Shown here one piece after another: positions 16,870 to 25,528 of a stretch of DNA of 58,003 nucleotides. The stretch's first letter is position 1. The number at the start of each line of letters is the position of its first letter. The stretch is from a virus, in IMG/VR virus record IMGVR_UViG_3300044655_000564, positions 1-58,003 of that record; one strand, written 5' to 3'. A program made the translations under genes and the position numbers. The notes beneath the pieces were generated by a model. The model had not been told where the DNA came from, did no database searches, and saw nothing but the letters and a program-made list of their open reading frames with translations.

Positions 16870-17300
16870 AAATATTAATATGTGGATTACCCGGCAGTGG
16901 CAAAACAACCTTAGCAGAAAAACTCACAGAAGAAATATCACAAAATTTTGGAGTTGAATGGGTCAATGCTGACGAATTGCGTCGGCAAACTGGCGACTGG
17001 GATTTTAGTGTTGAGGGGAGGTTACGCCAAGCACATCGCATGCGACTTATAGCAGATGCTGCTGTACGACAAGATTTAATTGCTGTTTGTGATTTTGTTT
17101 GCCCTACACAAGAATTAAGAAAAGTATTTGAAGCAGATTTAACAGTATGGATGGATACTATACAAGTGAGTCGATATGATGATACCAATCAGATCTTTGA
17201 GTCGTTAACTGATAAAGAATATGATTTTCGTATTACAAACTTAGACGATCTCGATCAATGGTCAAAGACTTTAGCTGATCTAATTTGGATATTAGAATGA
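16866..17300 (+). CDS. APS-kinase-like P-loop protein
   Basis: A 144-residue kinase-like protein. Walker A is GLPGSGKTTLA near residue 7; the region NADELRR, then DFSVEGRLRQAHRMR, then VCDFVCPTQELR follows the adenylylsulfate kinase pattern. If the activity is retained it would phosphorylate APS to PAPS, the sulfate donor. A sulfotransferase-like gene at 57082-57639 could use it, though the two lie 40 kb apart. It overlaps the carbamoyltransferase by ATGA and the dCMP deaminase by ATGA. Phage members of this family could act on other substrates, so the specific activity is tentative. Confidence 0.7.
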   Translation: MKILICGLPGSGKTTLAEKLTEEISQNFGVEWVNADELRRQTGDWDFSVEGRLRQAHRMRLIADAAVRQDLIAVCDFVCPTQELRKVFEADLTVWMDTIQVSRYDDTNQIFESLTDKEYDFRITNLDDLDQWSKTLADLIWILE

Positions 17301-17719
17301 AACCTAAGTATCAGCAAGCACACATGCGGGCCGCACACATCTACAGTGAACTTAGTCACGCACGTAGATTAAAAGTTGGCGCACTAATTGTAAAAGACGA
17401 TAGAATTATATCAATTGGCTACAACGGAATGCCCAGCGGTTGGGACAACGACTGCGAATTAGAAACAGAAGATGGATCACTTAAAACTAAACCGGAGGTA
17501 TTACATGCGGAAACAAACGCTATTGCGAAACTTGCTAGGAGCAGTGAGTCTGGTTTCGGCTCAACTTTATTTGTTACACATAGTCCTTGCCTTGATTGTG
17601 CCAAAATCATCTATCAGTCAGGTATTAAGCATGTCTACTACGCAACTGATTACAGGGATGATAGTGGGATCACTTTTCTTCGTAATTCCGGCATCGAAGT
17701 AGATCAACTAGATGTTTGA
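17297..17719 (+). CDS. dCMP deaminase
   Basis: Deaminates dCMP to dUMP, the substrate of the phage thymidylate synthase at 26379. Zinc and catalytic motifs are HAETNAIA and PCLDCAK, with VGALIVKDDRIISIGYNG before them. The ATG at 17297 overlaps the preceding stop as ATGA; a TTG 12 bases upstream is in frame but less likely. The 140-residue length is normal for bacterial-type enzymes. Codons AGG and GGG appear in the second half, where another open frame with a strong ribosome binding site overlaps. Confidence 0.9.
   Translation: MKPKYQQAHMRAAHIYSELSHARRLKVGALIVKDDRIISIGYNGMPSGWDNDCELETEDGSLKTKPEVLHAETNAIAKLARSSESGFGSTLFVTHSPCLDCAKIIYQSGIKHVYYATDYRDDSGITFLRNSGIEVDQLDV
17505..17702 (+). CDS. 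Candidate embedded holin-like protein (alternate frame)
   Basis: Inside the dCMP deaminase gene in another frame, GGAGG (17494-17498) is followed 6 bases later by ATG and 65 codons. The product starts MRKQTLLRN, then has a hydrophobic segment of about 23 residues (LLGAVSLVSAQLYLLHIVL and on), a polar loop and a second hydrophobic segment (LITGMIVGSLFFVIPA), ending in SK. A positive N-terminus and two membrane segments are the layout of small two-pass holins. The GGAGGT also encodes the conserved PEV before HAE in the deaminase, so the signal may be chance. Confidence 0.25.
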   Translation: MRKQTLLRNLLGAVSLVSAQLYLLHIVLALIVPKSSISQVLSMSTTQLITGMIVGSLFFVIPASK

Positions 17720-20333
17720 TGTGTTCTACAAGGGCACTAAGCCCAATTTATTTCCATTTGAACTGCCAGCTGATACGTTATCGGAAGCTGCTGGCCTATC
17801 ACGTACTAAGTTCTTTTGGTTCATTGATGGGCAAAACGACTATACAGGATTTGATTTTAACTACAAGCCTGTGCCTTGGGAAGAACATCAGATACATACA
17901 TGGCCAAATCAATGGCAACCTGATGGCGGAACATACTTGGCCAACAAGTATACTGTACAAGATAAAGTACACAACTATCATAATGAAACATATACACATC
18001 GTCTACCTAATTTAGACTATTGGCATATACCCGATAACATAGATCCTGTTAGCATTGATCAAAGATGGGCACCTGATCCGTTAGATCCCCCGTACATATA
18101 TCAATTCCCGGTCAAGTGGGGATGGGACCGAATTGGCGGTCCGGAGTATCGTGTACCCGGTGCTGTCGATATTAAGTTTGTAGATGATTTCTATGCTCGT
18201 ACACTAAGTGACATGACCTTGTGGCATGTACCTGCCAATATTGATCGTGATAGCTTTGACTTTAGTTGGGCACCACACCCAGCAGAAGAACCCTACATAT
18301 ATAAATTTCCCACAGTATGGAATGCAGTAGGCGGTCCTGAATATCACGTACCGGGTGCCACCCAAGAAAAGTATATTGATGTATTAGTAGCACGTACCTT
18401 ACCTGACCGTACCTTATGGACTATTCCAGAAGAAGTTAATGCTGATACTGTGGACTTTGGATGGGTACCGCACCCGCAGGATCCTCCCTACATCTATCAC
18501 TTTGGCACAGAGTTTCAATCTAGTATCGGCTTAACATACACGGTGCCCGGAGCAACTGAAGTTAAATTTGCTGGGCCTATTCCAGAACTAGGGCAACACG
18601 ACAATCCAGTATTACAAGTATTAGACATATTCTTTATTGACAAGAGTAATGCTAGTTCTACTAAACGCTACGAAAAATTATTAGTACAATATCCACATAT
18701 ACAAAAGGTACGTTATGTTAACACAATAATAGATACAATTTGTCGTTGTGTGGCACGAGCAAAAACTAGTAAGTTCTGGGTTATTAGTAGTGAAAACATC
18801 TACGATGAATTTGACTTTAATTGGCATGCCCAACCCTGGCAAAGTTATATGACACATGTGTTTGGCTCGCAACATCAAAAATGGTCAGATACTTTCTTAA
18901 TCAACAAGTGGGAATTTGAGCGCAATAGTCAATGGGCTAAATCTATAGAAGAATTCCCTAATCTAAACTTTGTTCGAGATCAACCTGTTTATATACCCGA
19001 TGATCTACATGATATCTACTATGTAGACCACGGTAATGATGACGATGGTGGTCTAAAACGCACACAAGACCGTTTTAACAAGGTTAAGGTTACACGTTAT
19101 GTTACGAACTACTTAGAAACATTTAAACGTATTATGACGACTGCTACAACAGAATATGTTTGGATTACTAGTAGCCTGTGCTCATATGATCGCTTCGATT
19201 TTAGTTGGCAACCCGAACCTTGGCAACGAGAAATGATACACGTGTTCCCTAGTGCCAATCAAGCTCGTGGCGACACATTCTATATACACGTTGAATCATT
19301 TAAAAAGCAAATGGTTGAACTAGATATGCTGGACTGGTTTAATGTTATTAACTACTGCGAAGAACAGCGTGTACCTAGACTACCCATACCTTATGTAACT
19401 TACGACAGTGATAACTTAATTGAAGCGATCAAACAGCACGAGTTTAAACATCCTTATACATGGTTTGTTCCATACTTCAGTGACATACAGTATAACCCAA
19501 GCGTTTGGAGTGAAAAAGACAAGAAATTGACGTCATTTTCGTCTAGAAACAGCTCAGTTTTGGTGCCTAGAGAGGCCAAAAATTACATTAGTACACAAGC
19601 CTACGATTATCCTTATATCAACAAGATGCCGATGGTTTTAGATGGTTCTTTGGATATTGTTTATATTAGCAATGGCGAACCAGATGCTGACCGTTGGCAC
19701 CAACACCTATTAGACTGCGTGGATACTACACGTAGGTCAGTACATCGCGTAGACGGAGTGAACGGTCGTGTGGCCGCTTACAAAGCCGCTGCTGAATTAA
19801 GTAAAACACCTTGGTTCTTTGCTGTGTTTGCTAAGTTAGAAGTTAATCTAGACTTTGATTGGGATTGGCAACCGGACTACTTACAAGGGCCTAAACACTA
19901 CATATTCCACAGTAAGAATCCAGTAAACGGATTAGAGTACGGACATATGGGTGTAATCGCATACAATCGTCGTTTAACGCTGGCTACAGAAACGCACGGG
20001 CTAGACTTTACCTTAAGCGCAGCACACGCTGTAGTGCCTCTACTAAGCGCAACAGCGCATTATAATACTACACCCGAACTAACATGGCGCACTGCCTTTA
20101 GAGAAGTGTTAAAACTTAAAGATGACGTGGTTAAAACAGCCAGTGTTGAAAGTCAATATCGCTTAGACGTATGGCTTACTCAAGCAGAGGGTAACTGTGC
20201 TGAATGGAGCTTATGTGGAGCTAAAGATGCTGTTAATTACTACAAACAAGTCGGTGGCGATATGGATAAACTCTTATTGAGTTTTGAATGGGCTTGGTTA
20301 AAAGATTACTGGGCTAAAAAGTATACTGTTTAA
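17712..20333 (+). CDS. 873-residue repeat protein with glycosyltransferase-like modules
   Basis: Two kinds of internal repeat are visible. Three tandem units (about 101-156, 168-222, 233-287) follow TLWxxP, then DFxWxPHPxxPPYIYxF, then GGPEYxVPGAT. At least four units (about 34-80, 354-400, 483-530 and near 690) contain FDFxWxPxPW followed by a hydrophobic HVF strand. Before them come segments such as LDIVYISNGEPDADRW and VAAYKAAAELSKTPWFF, which look like the first half of a GT-A nucleotide-sugar fold, so degenerate glycosyltransferase modules are plausible. It is the last rightward gene and overlaps the convergent aminotransferase by 20 bases. Catalysis is unproven. Confidence 0.55.
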   Translation: MFDVFYKGTKPNLFPFELPADTLSEAAGLSRTKFFWFIDGQNDYTGFDFNYKPVPWEEHQIHTWPNQWQPDGGTYLANKYTVQDKVHNYHNETYTHRLPNLDYWHIPDNIDPVSIDQRWAPDPLDPPYIYQFPVKWGWDRIGGPEYRVPGAVDIKFVDDFYARTLSDMTLWHVPANIDRDSFDFSWAPHPAEEPYIYKFPTVWNAVGGPEYHVPGATQEKYIDVLVARTLPDRTLWTIPEEVNADTVDFGWVPHPQDPPYIYHFGTEFQSSIGLTYTVPGATEVKFAGPIPELGQHDNPVLQVLDIFFIDKSNASSTKRYEKLLVQYPHIQKVRYVNTIIDTICRCVARAKTSKFWVISSENIYDEFDFNWHAQPWQSYMTHVFGSQHQKWSDTFLINKWEFERNSQWAKSIEEFPNLNFVRDQPVYIPDDLHDIYYVDHGNDDDGGLKRTQDRFNKVKVTRYVTNYLETFKRIMTTATTEYVWITSSLCSYDRFDFSWQPEPWQREMIHVFPSANQARGDTFYIHVESFKKQMVELDMLDWFNVINYCEEQRVPRLPIPYVTYDSDNLIEAIKQHEFKHPYTWFVPYFSDIQYNPSVWSEKDKKLTSFSSRNSSVLVPREAKNYISTQAYDYPYINKMPMVLDGSLDIVYISNGEPDADRWHQHLLDCVDTTRRSVHRVDGVNGRVAAYKAAAELSKTPWFFAVFAKLEVNLDFDWDWQPDYLQGPKHYIFHSKNPVNGLEYGHMGVIAYNRRLTLATETHGLDFTLSAAHAVVPLLSATAHYNTTPELTWRTAFREVLKLKDDVVKTASVESQYRLDVWLTQAEGNCAEWSLCGAKDAVNYYKQVGGDMDKLLLSFEWAWLKDYWAKKYTV

Positions 20334-21426
20334 TTATATCTACAATATGCTCAACTTCCGCATCCATTAGCTCTGGATAGATAGGCAAACTTAAACAGGT
20401 ACGGCTAAAATCTTCAGCACCCAATAACAGACCAGGGTCAAAATTACTAGATATATTAAGAGCATGCAGTGGTACACTGTAGTGTACTCTAGTTTCAATT
20501 CCGTGTTGAGTTAACTGGTCTTGGAACATGCGTCTATGTTCAATGTGAAATACAAACTTACTCCAGGCATGTTCTACTCTACTATCAACAGGAATAAGAT
20601 CAACATAACCATCTAGCTCACTAGTGTAGTATTCTGCTATCTGTGTTCTACGAGCCTGCCAACTGTTGAAGTGTTTTAATTTAACCAGCATTTGAGCACA
20701 GTCACTTTCGCTCATTTTACTGTTAGTGCCGGCAACGTTATGATCGTGGAACTTACCATTGTCACGATAGCTACGGCACAGTTCAGCAAAGTCTGCGTCA
20801 TCTGTGAGTACCATACCACCACTTCCGTAGTTGTTTAAATTCTTAGTAGGATCAAAACTTAACACACTGATATCGCCTAGCTTGCCACTAGGAACACCAC
20901 GATAGTAAGCACCGAACGATTGTGCGGCATCTTCGATTACCGGTATGCTATGTTTGTTCCAAAACTCTTTGTACGTTTGAAGTTTATCGTAATCAATGAT
21001 ATTGCCAAACAAGTTTACGTACATAACAGCCGCAAGTTCATCTGGTGCTACATTAATTTTGTTTAAGTCAATTAAACCAGTTACTGGATCTACATCACAA
21101 AACACAGGATCCATACCTGCTTCAATGACTGAGTTAACTGTGGCAACAAAACTCTGTGCTGGGATTAGAACTTTGTTCTTTTTGAATAGACTGTAAAAGT
21201 CTATATTACGTAAGGCAAATATAAGAGCCTGTGTTCCGCTGTTGACTGCTATAGCATAACGACGCTCTGTCATCTTTGCTATAGTCTGTTCAAAATTCTT
21301 AGTGTAGGCACTGTCAAGGACTCGTCCAGAAGCATATACTTGGTCTGTCACATCAAGTATCTCTTTGCGGATATTAGCGTATTGTCTATCTACGCCAAAG
21401 AACGGGATTTTGCTGGTACCACTCAT
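20314..21426 (-). CDS. DegT/DnrJ/EryC1-type sugar aminotransferase
   Basis: A PLP-dependent transaminase acting on nucleotide-linked keto sugars. Family features: FGVDRQYANIRKEI at the start, VNSGTQALIFAL, EDAAQSFGA and the Schiff-base lysine in SFDPTKNLNNYGSGGMV. The length of 370 residues is normal. It overlaps the upstream epimerase gene by 41 bases and the convergent repeat-protein gene by 20 bases. Pairing with an extended short-chain dehydrogenase suggests an amino sugar is made; the exact sugar is unknown. Confidence 0.85.
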   Translation of the reverse strand: MSGTSKIPFFGVDRQYANIRKEILDVTDQVYASGRVLDSAYTKNFEQTIAKMTERRYAIAVNSGTQALIFALRNIDFYSLFKKNKVLIPAQSFVATVNSVIEAGMDPVFCDVDPVTGLIDLNKINVAPDELAAVMYVNLFGNIIDYDKLQTYKEFWNKHSIPVIEDAAQSFGAYYRGVPSGKLGDISVLSFDPTKNLNNYGSGGMVLTDDADFAELCRSYRDNGKFHDHNVAGTNSKMSESDCAQMLVKLKHFNSWQARRTQIAEYYTSELDGYVDLIPVDSRVEHAWSKFVFHIEHRRMFQDQLTQHGIETRVHYSVPLHALNISSNFDPGLLLGAEDFSRTCLSLPIYPELMDAEVEHIVDIIKQYTF

Positions 21427-22348
21427 GGTATCTACGGAAACCTTCCTCTACGTTTACTTTAGGTGTATAACCTAAATCTGTTATAGCCTGTGTGATATCT
21501 AACCGACCACGTTTAGGAAAACTTAAGTCACGTGGTGCTATCTCTAAACTACCTGAGCCAGCAATCTTAACTGCTAGTTCAGCAGCATCTTTAAGGGTCC
21601 ACTGACGCTCTTCACTACGTGTAATGTTATAGATATTACCATTAGCCTCATCTTTAGTTGCCGCAAGTACGATGCCCATAGCAGTATCTTCTACATAGGT
21701 AAAATCTAAGACTTCATCGGGACCGTTGACTTTAAGTGTTTCACCACGCATAGCCTTGGTCATAAACTTACTTACAACACGGTCTTCGACATCCCATTCA
21801 CCATATACAGCACTTGGACGGATAATCACATGCTCAAAGCAACCACGGCGACTGTAGTCTTCTACAAGTTTCTCACCCATGTACTTCATAATACCGTATT
21901 GGCCAATTGGGTTACACGTAGCTGATTCAGTTACATCAGCAGTAAAGTCACCATAGACCATACTTGAACTAATATAGACAAACTTTTTACAATGTTGTTT
22001 GGCAACTTCTAATAGGTTGACGAGTCCTACTGACATTACGTCTGCGGCTAAGATTGGATCTTGCTCTACTACTTTTTGTCGAGGGTAACTGGCCAAATGT
22101 ATAATGGCATCAATTTGATGATTAACTACCAGTCCGTTAATCACAGCCTGGTTACGGATATCGATGGTATACACTTCGCTTCTAATACGTCGTTGGCGGG
22201 CCTGTGAAAGATACACCATCTCACCGTGTGGTACAAACCCGTAATTAGTAAAGGTATCTACTACGATACATTCGTGCCCTAAGTCTTCTAGGAAACGTAC
22301 AACATTATGCCCAATAAAGCCACCACCACCAGTTACTAAATATTTCAT
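21386..22348 (-). CDS. NAD-dependent sugar epimerase/dehydratase
   Basis: An extended short-chain dehydrogenase of 320 residues. The Rossmann motif VTGGGGFIGHNV, the SSSMVYG segment and the catalytic YGIMK (YxxxK) are present, followed by VIIRPSAVYGEWD. It belongs with nucleotide-sugar epimerases of the GalE/RmlB group; specificity cannot be read. It overlaps the SGNH gene upstream (ATGA) and the aminotransferase downstream, so the two enzymes probably act together on one nucleotide sugar. Confidence 0.85.
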   Translation of the reverse strand: MKYLVTGGGGFIGHNVVRFLEDLGHECIVVDTFTNYGFVPHGEMVYLSQARQRRIRSEVYTIDIRNQAVINGLVVNHQIDAIIHLASYPRQKVVEQDPILAADVMSVGLVNLLEVAKQHCKKFVYISSSMVYGDFTADVTESATCNPIGQYGIMKYMGEKLVEDYSRRGCFEHVIIRPSAVYGEWDVEDRVVSKFMTKAMRGETLKVNGPDEVLDFTYVEDTAMGIVLAATKDEANGNIYNITRSEERQWTLKDAAELAVKIAGSGSLEIAPRDLSFPKRGRLDITQAITDLGYTPKVNVEEGFRRYHEWYQQNPVLWRR

Positions 22349-23379
22349 ATATATTTCTTCTCCCTTGCGAAATTAATTAACTCGTTAGCCCAATTACGAT
22401 GTGTATTAGGTCCGGGATGCTGTGTGCCCGAATTACCATAATCAATTATTGGTGTTATATGTACAAAATTGTCCATTAATGAAATATACTTCATTAAAAA
22501 GTATTCAAATTCATCAGTAGACAGATCATGTAGGAATATTATTAATTTTACATCTAGTTGTTTACAAAAATTCATAACTTGAAAAATTGACTTAATTGAT
22601 GCCATTAGTCGGTCATCTGATATTAATGCTAGTTCTAATTCGTTTTTATCCTGGCTAGTTAATTTATCAATAGCTGTGATAAATCTGTTACACATTAATT
22701 TAATATTTTCATCTTTAGCTGTGCGAAGTATTTTATTATTTAGATCCAACCATTTATTTGAAAGAGTAGTCGATGTTATAGAAAGCTCGATCCTATTTTT
22801 ATAAGTTTCGAATCTATTAATAGAAGTTAATCCCCATAGTATAATATCCCCTTGTTTAATATTTGATCTTAGTAGTTGATCAGCGGCCCACGGAATCGAT
22901 GTGCCTGGGGCGGCTAAAAAAGATACAGGTAGCTGGCTAACTTCAGCAAATAATTCACCGTATCGTTCTTGACTGTCAACTCCTATACCATAAGCAAAAC
23001 TACATCCAGTTACCCAAACTTGGTTGCCTGTTGATTTTCGATCAGCGTATAAACTTAATAAATTCCCATGATCTACATCAAGATCGACAATAGTAAAATT
23101 TTCAATGACCCTATCAGTTTGATAAAATATTTGATGAGTTTGATCTCTAAGATCTAAATCAGTCCAGCGGCCGGGTTTTTTATATATAACCCGATCCGCA
23201 TCTAAAATCGCTTGAATAAAATTTTCTCTTGACAAATCTGCCAATGATGTGTAAAAATCGTCTGCGCTGTTAATTGAAAAATCAAAATTATCGTCAGTTA
23301 GTAACTGACTAGTTGGGAAATTCTCTCGAGACCATAACGCTAAGTCTCTAGTAATATCACCAACAACTAGATTGCGCAT
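22345..23379 (-). CDS. SGNH-hydrolase-like protein
   Basis: A 344-residue protein. The second half has an SGNH/GDSL pattern: VTGCSFAYGIGV (nucleophile Ser block), AAPGTSIPWAADQLL (Gly block), then ILWGLTSINR, and near the C-terminus QHPGPNTHRNWA for the catalytic His. The first 110 residues are unlike other family members and may bind a substrate. Such proteins remove or move acyl groups on sugars or peptides. It starts in a TAATG overlap after a 53-residue gene and continues into the epimerase gene. Acyl-ester chemistry is inferred. Confidence 0.6.
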   Translation of the reverse strand: MRNLVVGDITRDLALWSRENFPTSQLLTDDNFDFSINSADDFYTSLADLSRENFIQAILDADRVIYKKPGRWTDLDLRDQTHQIFYQTDRVIENFTIVDLDVDHGNLLSLYADRKSTGNQVWVTGCSFAYGIGVDSQERYGELFAEVSQLPVSFLAAPGTSIPWAADQLLRSNIKQGDIILWGLTSINRFETYKNRIELSITSTTLSNKWLDLNNKILRTAKDENIKLMCNRFITAIDKLTSQDKNELELALISDDRLMASIKSIFQVMNFCKQLDVKLIIFLHDLSTDEFEYFLMKYISLMDNFVHITPIIDYGNSGTQHPGPNTHRNWANELINFAREKKYI

Positions 23380-23540
23380 TATCGACCGCGACCGGCTGAT
23401 TTCTTAGCAGGTTTGTTTGAAGTTATTTTACCCTTAGGAGCACCTTTACCGGTGTCTACTGTTAGGTCTGTGTTATTAGCGTGTTGCTCTGCTTGTTTCT
23501 TTTCTAATGCCTGTTTAACTAAGTCTTTAAGTGATGCCAT
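23379..23540 (-). CDS. Small basic protein, 53 residues
   Basis: The longer open frame (to 23651) has no good start, but GGAGGGAAG lies about 7 bases before the ATG at 23540, so the protein is MASLKDLVKQALEKKQAEQ and onward, ending in KPAKKSAGRGR. It has a helical N-terminus and a disordered, Lys/Arg-rich tail typical of nucleic-acid-binding proteins. It overlaps the previous small gene by 14 bases. Function unknown. Confidence 0.55.
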   Translation of the reverse strand: MASLKDLVKQALEKKQAEQHANNTDLTVDTGKGAPKGKITSNKPAKKSAGRGR

Positions 23541-23688
23541 TTCTATCTTCCCTCCAAGCTCGTTGTCTAACAATATAATACTTTCTAGCACAGTGGACGA
23601 TATTTTCTTCTGTGTGTTCGTTGAGCACATAACCTCGAGCGTATAGCTCATGTGCGCGATCTAAATCTTCTTGTTCATATTCAACCAT
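23527..23688 (-). CDS. Small helical protein, 53 residues
   Basis: A short reading frame encodes MVEYEQEDLDRAHELYARG, followed by a helical segment with HCARKYY, ending RNGIT. A GGAG sits 4-5 bases before the ATG, and the frame fills the gap after the 503-residue radical SAM gene, which it follows by 8 bases. The composition is helical and charged. I do not know a family for it. Fit to the gap, ribosome site and overlap with the next gene support it. Confidence 0.5.
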   Translation of the reverse strand: MVEYEQEDLDRAHELYARGYVLNEHTEENIVHCARKYYIVRQRAWREDRNGIT

Positions 23689-23696
23689 TTTCACTC

Positions 23697-25208
23697 CTAT
23701 AGGTATAAGGTTCTGGCTTCTTCAAGTTCAGGAATGTAATCAACTAACTTACAATTCCGAGACTTATCTAACTTATCATTGAATTCATAAAATTTTCTTA
23801 ATAATTCTACATCAACTGTATAGTCGGGGTTACTGTAGTGCGCCACCATAAGATCTACTAGACTCTTAATAGATCTGCCATTGGTGTAATAGACCTGCGT
23901 TTGTTGGCATAAGCGCATGGACTCTAATACCAAGTCGGGTCTAGGATGGTTGTATGGCAAGTATATACCACCATAACCATTGGCCACTTGAACTAGTAAT
24001 CCGGAGTCCGGATATTCTCTATCAAAAAATTCAAATATTTTGTGTATGCTAGTAGCATTCCACATAGAAAAAACTGTTTGTAGTGATATAGTATGACCGT
24101 GTTCTTGTAACATGCGGCCATTCTCTACCATAGTATCAAAGTCACTCTTCCATCTGATATAATCATTGACTTGTTTGTACCCGTCATAACTAAATGCCAA
24201 AGTTACATTATTAAATTGATCTAATAGATTGACTAGTTTGTTACTAAATTTAACTCCGTTGGTACCTATCAATAATTCAAAACTAGTGTTGCCGGTGCTA
24301 ATACATTGTTCTAAAAATTCATAAAACTCTGGCATAACCGTAGGCTCACCACCACCTACATAAATTCGTTGTAAGTGTGTAAAATCTAATTTATCGAAAG
24401 GAGTATTAGTAAACTTCCAATTACTCAACGGAATGCCAATTTCTTTCCATTCACGTTCTAATAAATGACTATGCCCATCATCGCACATTCTACACATAAT
24501 ATTGCATTTATTGCTTGGACGTATTTCAACTGAATATGGGTTTGTTAATTGAACAAAATCTTCAGGGGTTTCGGCTGACAACTTTATAGCCCACTCTAAC
24601 GTTTCAAATTGACGTGCGCTTTCCTCTAGTCCTTCTTTTTCTCTATCATAACAATCCGAACAATGGTCTGGTAACAACTCGCCGGCTAGCATTTTGCCGC
24701 GCACTTCTTGGTATACAGGGTCTGTTTTCCAATCGCGTATAAATTCTATTTTATGCAAGGGTTTATAACTCTTACTACAGATAGTAGTAGACCCAGCATT
24801 ATCTACTATTGTAGTAAACGGCGCATAACAAAAACTGCGATTTTGTTTTAAATATTCGCGCCACTTAGTTAAAATGTTAGCAGATTTGTTTTCTTTGTAG
24901 ATGACGTTAACGCCATCCAACTCTAGATCAGACATTAACCGTAAGGTAGTTAAAAATGTTTTAAAATGCGGATAAGATTCTTTAGGTTGATCTAACATTT
25001 GTACAGCATCAAACTTATGTGCTATATGCGCAATCGCTCCTGACGGAATATCTAGTACTGTAGTATGGTAATATCCAGATAAAGTTGGATTAAAGTCTTT
25101 ATCTGAAATTAATCCGTGATTAATTAATCCGTTTGAATTAGCCAAGGTTGAAACCATTTGATCAGTGACGTCTGTTTCATTACCTAATACAAGAATTTTC
25201 ATTTCCAT
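23697..25208 (-). CDS. Radical SAM protein fused to a QPKESY domain
   Basis: A 503-residue two-part protein. Residues 1-115 (ILVLGNETDVTDQ, HGLI, GYYHTT, MLDQPKESYPH) match the stand-alone protein at 7513-7848. Residues from about 120 onward are a twitch/SPASM-type radical SAM enzyme: C127 (FCYAPF), C144, C183 and C186 (CSDC), the core CNIMCRMC (C235, C239, C242) and GGGEPTV. The ATG at 25208 overlaps the upstream gene; a second ATG 6 bases on is also possible. The fusion indicates that the N-terminal domain works with this class of enzyme. The substrate is unknown. Confidence 0.85.
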   Translation of the reverse strand: MEMKILVLGNETDVTDQMVSTLANSNGLINHGLISDKDFNPTLSGYYHTTVLDIPSGAIAHIAHKFDAVQMLDQPKESYPHFKTFLTTLRLMSDLELDGVNVIYKENKSANILTKWREYLKQNRSFCYAPFTTIVDNAGSTTICSKSYKPLHKIEFIRDWKTDPVYQEVRGKMLAGELLPDHCSDCYDREKEGLEESARQFETLEWAIKLSAETPEDFVQLTNPYSVEIRPSNKCNIMCRMCDDGHSHLLEREWKEIGIPLSNWKFTNTPFDKLDFTHLQRIYVGGGEPTVMPEFYEFLEQCISTGNTSFELLIGTNGVKFSNKLVNLLDQFNNVTLAFSYDGYKQVNDYIRWKSDFDTMVENGRMLQEHGHTISLQTVFSMWNATSIHKIFEFFDREYPDSGLLVQVANGYGGIYLPYNHPRPDLVLESMRLCQQTQVYYTNGRSIKSLVDLMVAHYSNPDYTVDVELLRKFYEFNDKLDKSRNCKLVDYIPELEEARTLYL

Positions 25209-25528
25209 GCTTCATTACTGTGATTAAAGAATCTAAGTGCGTAGTCTACATACTCAGCTTCTGTTAAATCAGCATAGATCATCATTACCTTATGCCAACT
25301 CATGTAATGATCGTCTTCTGCCCATTTAATTTCTATATCATTTTCATCTACCCATTTAGCCACAGGAGTTTCTTTAAACTTGTTAGCCACTTGCCAAAAT
25401 ATTTGATTTGGGTGCATGGTAGTTACTTCATTTAAGTGTATTTCGTCTTTGTATAGTCGAACTCTATGTGTTTCAGGTTTCTTAGACTGCCATTGGTGCT
25501 TTAATGCTTGCGAGTGATTCATAGCCAT
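25199..25528 (-). CDS. Small phage protein of unknown function
   Basis: A 109-residue acidic protein rich in aromatic residues (QIFWQVANKFKE, WAEDDHYMSWHK). The C-terminal pattern, a hydrophobic strand followed by LTEAEYVDYALRFF, resembles the ends of the proteins at 29020, 32381 and 34259, so a loose family of small phage proteins is possible. It sits between the homing endonuclease and the radical SAM gene and overlaps the latter by 10 bases. Not otherwise recognised. Confidence 0.55.
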   Translation of the reverse strand: MAMNHSQALKHQWQSKKPETHRVRLYKDEIHLNEVTTMHPNQIFWQVANKFKETPVAKWVDENDIEIKWAEDDHYMSWHKVMMIYADLTEAEYVDYALRFFNHSNEAWK

